From the NCBI GenBank assembly GCA_036508635.1, contig DATCGY010000051.1, positions 1-10,240 of the forward strand: DNA of 10,240 nucleotides, in the 5' to 3' direction. Source of the DNA: FEN-727 sp036508635. GTDB lineage: Bacteria; Actinomycetota; Geothermincolia; Fen-727; Anoxymicrobiaceae. Below the pieces are notes generated by a model. The model had not been told where the DNA came from and ran no database searches. It saw only the letters and a program-made list of their open reading frames with translations. Positions within the stretch are counted from its first letter, which is position 1; the number at the start of each line of letters is the position of its first letter. The position numbers and the translations under genes were made by a program. This document shows positions 6,297 through 10,240 of this stretch, in pieces.

Positions 6297-7404
6297 GCAA
6301 TCCAAGGACCCCCACGGAGCGATAACCTTTCTTCAGTTGCACCAGGGCGTTTACGTCCGACTCGTCGAACTCGGTGAACGCACTCACGCCGCACCCCATC
6401 GAAGCGGCCATGAGGGATATATGCGACAAGGCGATAGGAACATCGACCATCCAGAAAGGCTTATCGAGCAGGCTCGCGATATAGGAGCTTGCCTGCCCCG
6501 CCCCCACTATGCCTGCTCGCCAGTCGTTCTCGGACCCGCATGCCGCGGAGAGCCGCCGAAGCCGCTCGGGATCTCGGACCGCGGTGAAGTGCCAGGCTTG
6601 AGCGTTGCTCCCGCTCGGTGCAATGCGCGCTGCCTCGAAGCAGGCCTCGATGGCCAGGTCGATCGGGATATCTTCCGAGCCGCCGCCGGTGTCTATCCGC
6701 TGCAGGAGCCCGCCGATATCCTGTGTGCCGGCGGCAGAGAAACCACCGGATGCCAGCGCGCCCGGCTCGTAGCTCCTGTCCATGGTCTCGACGGAGGCTA
6801 TCGAAGACATGGGCTTGCGCCTGCGGCCCTGCATCTGGTTTAACAGCCTGTCGTAGTTGATGGCGCGGCTCGAATCACTCGGATTCCCGAAGCAGACCAC
6901 AAGCGGGACCATGTAATCCGCCCCGAGACCAAGGAGGTTCCTGATCTCCTCGCCGTTTACTCCCGCGAGCCAGCAGGTCCCCATTCCGTGGGCGGTCAGC
7001 CACAGCACGCAGTCCTCGAGCGCCATGCATACGCTGGGGAGCTCGCGGGGCCGGTCGCTATGGACGTCTTCCCGGGGCAAGGAGGCAACGAGAAACGAGT
7101 GCAGTGGCGCTCTCGAAAGCCAGATGTTGATCTTGCTGGTGATCCCCTTGTGGCTTCGCTGGCGTATCATATCGCCTTTCACCGGGTCAGTCACCGGCAG
7201 GAGCGTATCGGGGCGCACGCCCCTGACGCGCGAGGCCAGGCCGACGAACTCTTCCAGCTCGGCCGTCAGCCCGTCCGGGAAGTCCCCTGGAACATACTTA
7301 CGGCATGACTTTCGGGTGAACATCGTTTCCCACAGGGTCCATGGGGTCTCTGACAACGACGGGTAATCTCTCGTGGGCTTGCGCCCCGGCTTCGTCTCGG
7401 CCAT
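6292..7404 (-). CDS. Double-domain nitroreductase-like flavoprotein, probably frameshifted at its C-terminus
   Basis: The 370 residues contain two nitroreductase-type halves. The first has the N-terminal FMN-binding signature 'RKSCRKY' (31-37) and 'CMALEDCVLWLTAHGMGTCW' (126-145). The second has 'EAARIAPSGSNAQAWHF' (257-273) and ends with 'AASMGCGVSAFTEFD'. Such single-chain pseudodimers are known for TM1586-type nitroreductases; one FMN at the internal interface is expected. Family members move hydride from NAD(P)H to nitro, quinone or similar acceptors; the substrate here is unknown. ATG 7404 is chosen because AAGGAG lies 4 bases upstream. The open frame extends further to 7731, but that part overlaps the heme-protein gene and matches nothing. 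The stop at 6292-6294 is probably premature (see the tail at 6222-6296). It lies 14 bases downstream of the heme-protein stop, in the same operon. Confidence 0.78.
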   Translation of the reverse strand: MAETKPGRKPTRDYPSLSETPWTLWETMFTRKSCRKYVPGDFPDGLTAELEEFVGLASRVRGVRPDTLLPVTDPVKGDMIRQRSHKGITSKINIWLSRAPLHSFLVASLPREDVHSDRPRELPSVCMALEDCVLWLTAHGMGTCWLAGVNGEEIRNLLGLGADYMVPLVVCFGNPSDSSRAINYDRLLNQMQGRRRKPMSSIASVETMDRSYEPGALASGGFSAAGTQDIGGLLQRIDTGGGSEDIPIDLAIEACFEAARIAPSGSNAQAWHFTAVRDPERLRRLSAACGSENDWRAGIVGAGQASSYIASLLDKPFWMVDVPIALSHISLMAASMGCGVSAFTEFDESDVNALVQLKKGYRSVGVLGLR

Positions 7405-7418
7405 TTCGCTCCTTCCCG

Positions 7419-8081
7419 TCAACCCTCGTCTTCCACCCGTGCGGGACGCGAGCTCCTGGCGCGGCGCTCCGCCTCGCCGCGGCTTATTCTGAACGCCGTC
7501 GCGAGAGCCGCCACTACCACGTATGCGATAAACAGCACCTTCAGCGCGACTGCGTAGCCGAGAGGCGACTTGATGTCGGTTCCAATCAACAATGCCTTGA
7601 TAAAGATGGCCACAAAAAGTACGTAATTGATCTGGTGAATACGCCTCCAGATCCGCGGCAGGCGTTTCTTGTCCAGGGCGGCGAACACCGTAACAGCCAG
7701 CATGCCGAGCACAACAGGACCGATCACCCACAACGAGCTAAAGCCCCTGAAGTACCGCTCAGAGAGAACAATGACGCCGTGCACCAGAGCCAGCATGAAT
7801 CCGGCCGCGCCGCATGCGATGTGAAACCGGTAGGCACGTATTGGCTTGAACAGCCCGTACATCACGCGCGTCTGCGAACCGGTCACTATGCTCGCGAACA
7901 TCAGAGTGAAAGCCTCGAGCGCTATGATACGCAGCGCCGTTACGTAAGCAGGACCGCCTCCACCCCACACGAGAACCAATACCAGTGGTACCGCTATCAT
8001 CGCGATGAAAACCAATGGCAGAATCACGCGCATGGCGTCCCTGCCGGTAGACGATCCGGATTTACCGGCGGCCTCAGTCAT
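7419..8081 (-). CDS. Six-helix ferric-reductase-like heme membrane protein
   Basis: The 220 residues contain six hydrophobic segments (about 17-38, 47-68, 85-106, 117-137, 147-167, 174-197), as in the ferric reductase-like transmembrane domain (NOX, FRE, MsrQ and YedZ relatives). The third helix carries His87 and His101 in an H-x13-H spacing. The fifth has His149 ('WRRIHQINYVLF'), but the expected second histidine 13 residues on is Lys162. Two hemes are normal for the family; here at least one ligand is missing. No FAD/NAD reductase domain is attached, so an external partner would be needed; the nitroreductase-like flavoprotein 14 bases downstream is a candidate. ATG 8081 is preferred: GAGG lies 7 bases upstream, while the in-frame ATG at 8132 has a weak site and adds a Gly/Arg-rich stretch. 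It is the first gene of the reverse operon. Confidence 0.82.
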   Translation of the reverse strand: MTEAAGKSGSSTGRDAMRVILPLVFIAMIAVPLVLVLVWGGGGPAYVTALRIIALEAFTLMFASIVTGSQTRVMYGLFKPIRAYRFHIACGAAGFMLALVHGVIVLSERYFRGFSSLWVIGPVVLGMLAVTVFAALDKKRLPRIWRRIHQINYVLFVAIFIKALLIGTDIKSPLGYAVALKVLFIAYVVVAALATAFRISRGEAERRARSSRPARVEDEG

Positions 8082-8154
8082 TCCCTTTCCTCGCGCAGTT
8101 CCTCGGGGTGGGCCGACCGCGCCGTGCGCCATATGGCCCTAACGAAACCCCGTT

Positions 8155-8163
8155 ATTATATCA
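8155..8163 (-). promoter_or_regulatory. Extended -10 promoter for the reverse redox operon
   Basis: The reverse strand reads TGATATAAT: a TGn extension plus a perfect TATAAT (complement of 8155-8160). No clear -35 is seen at normal spacing. The start near 8148 gives a ~67-base leader before ATG 8081. It lies in the divergent gap (8082-8330) shared with the DJ-1/PfpI gene, for which I find no equally good promoter. Confidence 0.6.
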
Positions 8164-8330
8164 GTGCAGGCACAACCCCGCTCTATCGCACAGACGGTCC
8201 TTCCACTGTTGCTTCTAGATACCGAGCGATACTCCTTCGGAGGGTTTGGCCGTGTGGGCTTGAATATGGAATGTGGACGTCAGCCCCTGTTGCCAGACAG
8301 AACGGGAGCGCTAAAAGCAAGGAGGTCTCC

Positions 8331-8849
8331 ATGGCTCTTAAGGACAAGAAAGTCCTCTTTCTTCTCGGACCGCAGTACCAGGACGAGGAGGGCCGTAAGC
8401 CATACGAATTCCTGTTGGACAACGGTGCTCGAGTCGACGTTGCAGGCCTCGAGAAGGGCATGCTCAAGGGCCTCCACGGCAGGGCGAGCATCGAGGTCAC
8501 CAGGACTATCGACGAGGTCGACCCCTTGGAGTATGACGCCTTGGTCATACCCGGCGGGCGCGGCCCCGCGAACCTCCGCAAGCACCCGGAGGCCGTCGAG
8601 CTCGTGAGGTCGTTCTTCGAAACGGGCAAGACCGTTGCCGCGATCTGTCACGGTCCGCAGATGCTCGCCGCGGCCGACCTGCTCAAGGGAAAAACTATCA
8701 CCGGGTACAAAAAGATCAAGAAAGAAATGCTTGACGCCGGCGCCGACTTCGTCGACCAACCGGTCGCGATCGACGCTAACCTCATCACTTCCCGCGACCC
8801 GGGAGACATCCCCCAGTTCGACGCCGCCATCGAAAAAGCCTTAACCTGA
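8331..8849 (+). CDS. DJ-1/PfpI family protein (class I glutamine amidotransferase-like fold)
   Basis: This 172-residue protein has the usual family length. Motifs in order are 'KKVLFLLGPQYQDEEGRKPYEFL' with the conserved acidic residue at about E19/E20, 'YDALVIPGGRGPANLR' (68-83), and the nucleophile elbow 'VAAICHGPQML' with Cys106-His107. The C-terminal 'PVAIDANLITSRDPGDIPQFDAAIEKAL' is typical of PfpI-type members. Relatives act as intracellular peptidases, glyoxalase III or protein deglycases, or stress chaperones; sequence alone does not separate these. It is presumably cytoplasmic. The start is very well supported: AAGGAGGT at 8319-8326, with 5 bases between GGAGG and ATG 8331. It is a single-gene unit; the nested repeat element begins 20 bases after its stop. 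Confidence 0.92.
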   Translation: MALKDKKVLFLLGPQYQDEEGRKPYEFLLDNGARVDVAGLEKGMLKGLHGRASIEVTRTIDEVDPLEYDALVIPGGRGPANLRKHPEAVELVRSFFETGKTVAAICHGPQMLAAADLLKGKTITGYKKIKKEMLDAGADFVDQPVAIDANLITSRDPGDIPQFDAAIEKALT

Positions 8850-8874
8850 AAATCCGGGGTTCAAAATCCGGGGT
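8849..8874. repeat. 12-base direct repeat at the gene/repeat-element junction
   Basis: AAAATCCGGGGT occurs twice, at 8849-8860 and 8863-8874. The first copy starts on the last base of the DJ-1/PfpI stop codon and the second runs into the first arm of the nested inverted repeat. It may be a duplicated junction left by an insertion or by local slippage. Confidence 0.7.
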
Positions 8875-9020
8875 CAGATCTGTTTTTTGAAGGGGGTACG
8901 CCGGCACAACAAGCGGGGGTCAGATCTGTTTTTTCAAGCGAGACATAGATCAAACAGGATTCCGATTGAAAAAACAGATATGACACCATCTTTCCCCCTT
9001 CAAAAAACAGATCTGACCCC
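8870..9020. repeat. 151-base element of two nested inverted repeats
   Basis: Four copies of one motif, core GGGGTCAGATCTG followed by TTTTTT, are arranged forward, forward, reverse, reverse. The outer pair (8870-8896 and 8994-9020) is a perfect 27-bp inverted repeat with TTTTTTGAAGGGGG at its inner end. The inner pair (8916-8937 and 8966-8987) matches at 20 of 22 positions and ends in TTTTTTCAA instead. No protein is encoded inside. The layout suggests a non-autonomous REP/MITE-like insertion, perhaps one element inserted into or generated within another. As RNA it could fold into one long stem or two nested stems. Confidence 0.88.
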
Positions 9021-9059
9021 AATTTTTCAAGGGCATGCGTGGGGGGGGTTGCATGGTGG

Positions 9060-9084
9060 GAATCAAGGTGATTCTGATAGAATC
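9060..9084 (+). promoter_or_regulatory. Overlapping alternative hairpins / operator candidate upstream of the radical SAM gene
   Basis: GAATCA-AGG-TGATTC (9060-9074) is a perfect 6-bp palindrome. Its right arm is reused in GATTC-TGATA-GAATC (9070-9084). The two pairings share the middle arm and exclude each other. The second palindrome frames the predicted -10 box, so a dimeric repressor site is one reading and a transcript switch another. Confidence 0.4.
9075..9083 (+). promoter_or_regulatory. Extended -10 promoter candidate for the radical SAM gene
   Basis: TGATAGAAT is a TGn extension plus TAGAAT (5 of 6 to consensus), the same style as the two other extended -10 boxes in the window. No -35 is evident. 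The start near 9089 leaves about 65 bases to the GTG at 9155. Confidence 0.4.
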
Positions 9085-9154
9085 CAGGGGCAGTTGTTGT
9101 ACTTGACCGCCGACAGCCGTTTCGTGCTGCGAGTTTCCAGAGGTAAATGTACGA

Positions 9155-10240
9155 GTGAGACTGACTAAACAAACAGATCTCGTGTTGCTTCATCCACCCA
9201 GCGTCTACGATTTCAGGGAAAAGCTCATCATTCCAAGCCCGATTGCGGACCTGGTGCCCTCGGGGCCATTTTTCGAGATGTACCCGATAGGGTTTTCTTT
9301 CCTTGGCGAGTATCTCGAGCGGCATGGCGTGAAAGTGCGGGTCATCAACCTGGCCGCGCGCATGCTGGAGCAACCTTCCTTCGATGTGGAGCGACACATC
9401 AGCCGCCTCGACCCGCGCGCGTTCGGGATAGGCCTTCACTGGCTCCCGCACTGCCACGGTGCGGTTGAGATCGCGCGTCTCTGCAAGAAGACGCATCCCG
9501 ACATTCCCGTTGTCATGGGTGGCTACTCATCTACCATCTATCACAGGGAGTTGCTCGGGTACCCCGAGGTCGACTTCGTAGTTCGGGGAGACTCGACCGA
9601 GGAACCACTCCTCCAGCTCATGACAGCGATACTTGAAGGTGGAGGGTACGAGTCGGTACCCAACCTCACATGGCGCGACAAGGCATCCGGGCGGGTGGTG
9701 GAAAACCCGCTGGATTATGTTCCTCGGGACCTCAACCATATCGGAGGCAATTACCTTTATATGATGAGAGCCGCCCTCAGGCACGGCGACCTTCGTGGCG
9801 TACGCGCCTTCAAGGGCTGGTGGTCGTACCCGATGACAGCAGTGCTGACCTGCAAAGGCTGTCTCAAGAACTGCACTTTCTGCGGCGGCTCCGCGCGCGC
9901 GATGTCGAAATGCTTCTCGCGAAGGGGAATAGCACTGCGGTCGCCGGAAGATCTCGCAAAGGACGTCGAGTCGATCAGCGCAATCACAGGCGCTCCGATA
10001 TTTGTGATCGGAGACATCAGGCAGCCCGGAGACGACTACGCCAACAAAGTGCTCGACCGCCTGGGCCGCCTGGCGCCCGGAAACCACATGGTCCTGGAGC
10101 TCTTCGAGCCTGCGCCCCGTGAGTACTTCGAGCGCGCCGGCAGGAATCTCCCGCACTTCGACCTCGAGATATCACCGGAGACCCACGACGAGGGGTTGAG
10201 ACGGGCTGCCGGTAAACCTTACACAAACGAGCAGCTCGAA
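9155..10240 (+). CDS. B12-binding domain/radical SAM protein, 3' end beyond the window
   Basis: The 362 codons are open to the window edge. Residues about 6-165 form a Rossmann-like cobalamin-binding domain ('DLVLLHPPSVYDF', 'GFSFLGEYLERHGVKV', 'VVMGGYSSTIYH', 'VDFVVRGDSTEEPLLQL'). The radical SAM cluster motif follows, C236-x3-C240-x2-C243 within 'TCKGCLKNCTFCGG', and then TIM-barrel strands ('APIFVIGDIRQPG', 'HMVLELFEP', 'FDLEISPETHDEGLRR'). Class B enzymes of this kind methylate or rearrange unactivated carbons using methylcobalamin and a 5'-deoxyadenosyl radical. The DxHxxG cobalamin motif is absent, as in several members. The conserved 'HPPSVYDF ... FEMYPIGF' start recalls the Ta0216-like archaeal/anaerobe group (from memory, unsure). 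GTG 9155 is used: it is in frame, with AGAGGT about 10 bases upstream. The reaction is unknown. Confidence 0.85.
   Translation, partial: MRLTKQTDLVLLHPPSVYDFREKLIIPSPIADLVPSGPFFEMYPIGFSFLGEYLERHGVKVRVINLAARMLEQPSFDVERHISRLDPRAFGIGLHWLPHCHGAVEIARLCKKTHPDIPVVMGGYSSTIYHRELLGYPEVDFVVRGDSTEEPLLQLMTAILEGGGYESVPNLTWRDKASGRVVENPLDYVPRDLNHIGGNYLYMMRAALRHGDLRGVRAFKGWWSYPMTAVLTCKGCLKNCTFCGGSARAMSKCFSRRGIALRSPEDLAKDVESISAITGAPIFVIGDIRQPGDDYANKVLDRLGRLAPGNHMVLELFEPAPREYFERAGRNLPHFDLEISPETHDEGLRRAAGKPYTNEQLE

Noticed and set aside
5959..6843. A 294-codon forward open frame opposite the nitroreductase-like gene and the small orphan.
   Set aside because: It is antisense to recognised nitroreductase motifs, rich in Arg/Pro/Ala as shadow frames are, and has no ribosome-binding site of note.
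7405..7731. An N-terminal extension of the nitroreductase-like protein to 7731.
   Set aside because: It overlaps the same-strand heme-protein gene by over 300 bases, while ATG 7404 has its own good AAGGAG site just after that gene's stop.
7341..8330. A long forward extension of the DJ-1/PfpI reading frame, giving about 502 residues.
   Set aside because: It runs antisense through the heme-protein gene, its sequence matches nothing, and the ATG at 8331 has an excellent ribosome-binding site and matches the family N-terminus.
8870..9020. A possible short CRISPR array.
   Set aside because: The repeats face each other in inverted orientation with unequal spacing and there are no cas genes; the pattern is a nested palindrome.
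9171..9180. AAACAGATCT at the start of the radical SAM gene, matching part of the nested repeat arm.
   Set aside because: The match is only 10 bases without the GGGGTC end or a partner arm, so chance or decay of another copy cannot be told apart.
9527..10156. A 209-codon reverse open frame opposite the radical SAM gene.
   Set aside because: The forward strand carries an unmistakable CxxxCxxC radical SAM motif across the same region; the reverse frame has no recognisable domain.

Overview
The window comes from a GC-rich bacterium. The best guess is an uncultured, deep-branching, anaerobic actinobacterium. The main clue is the large protein at 2447-5218, whose C-terminal half is four copies of a ~100-residue 'WYFAEG...GFETW...NP' module of the kind common in such lineages. 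The thiolase/DUF35 pair and the B12-type radical SAM gene also fit. This placement is inference; no rRNA or marker gene is present.

Layout, left to right. (1) Positions 3-179 are the end of a forward flavin-dependent oxidoreductase. (2) A ~310-base leader carries extended -10 promoter candidates for a two-gene forward operon, a thiolase-superfamily protein (489-1712) and a DUF35 Zn-ribbon/OB-fold partner (1715-2245), closed by a strong intrinsic terminator (2269-2301). (3) A mobile-element-like block (2316-2434) combines a 21-base tandem repeat with a 29-bp-armed inverted repeat. (4) A reverse-strand DUF362 membrane protein with four C-terminal repeats (2447-5218) has its own promoter. (5) A reverse-strand cluster is transcribed from about 8150 down to 5337: a six-helix ferric-reductase-like heme protein (7419-8081), a double-domain nitroreductase-like flavoprotein (6292-7404, apparently frameshifted near its end), a 75-residue orphan (5937-6164) and a two-helix membrane protein with a PH-like domain (5337-5909). 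(6) A forward DJ-1/PfpI protein (8331-8849) follows. (7) A 151-base nested inverted-repeat element spans 8870-9020. (8) A cobalamin-binding/radical SAM enzyme starts at 9155 and runs off the right edge.

How the genes may work together: the thiolase and DUF35 proteins almost certainly form one complex acting on an acyl-CoA. The thiolase has lost both usual catalytic cysteine positions, so its reaction may not be ordinary thiolysis. The heme membrane protein and nitroreductase-like protein are separated by 14 bases and look like a small redox operon. No complete defence system, CRISPR array, tRNA or rRNA was found. The points most worth following are the altered thiolase active site, the two repeat elements that share a GGGTCAG core, the nitroreductase frameshift, the lost heme ligand, and the overlapping alternative hairpins at the radical SAM promoter.
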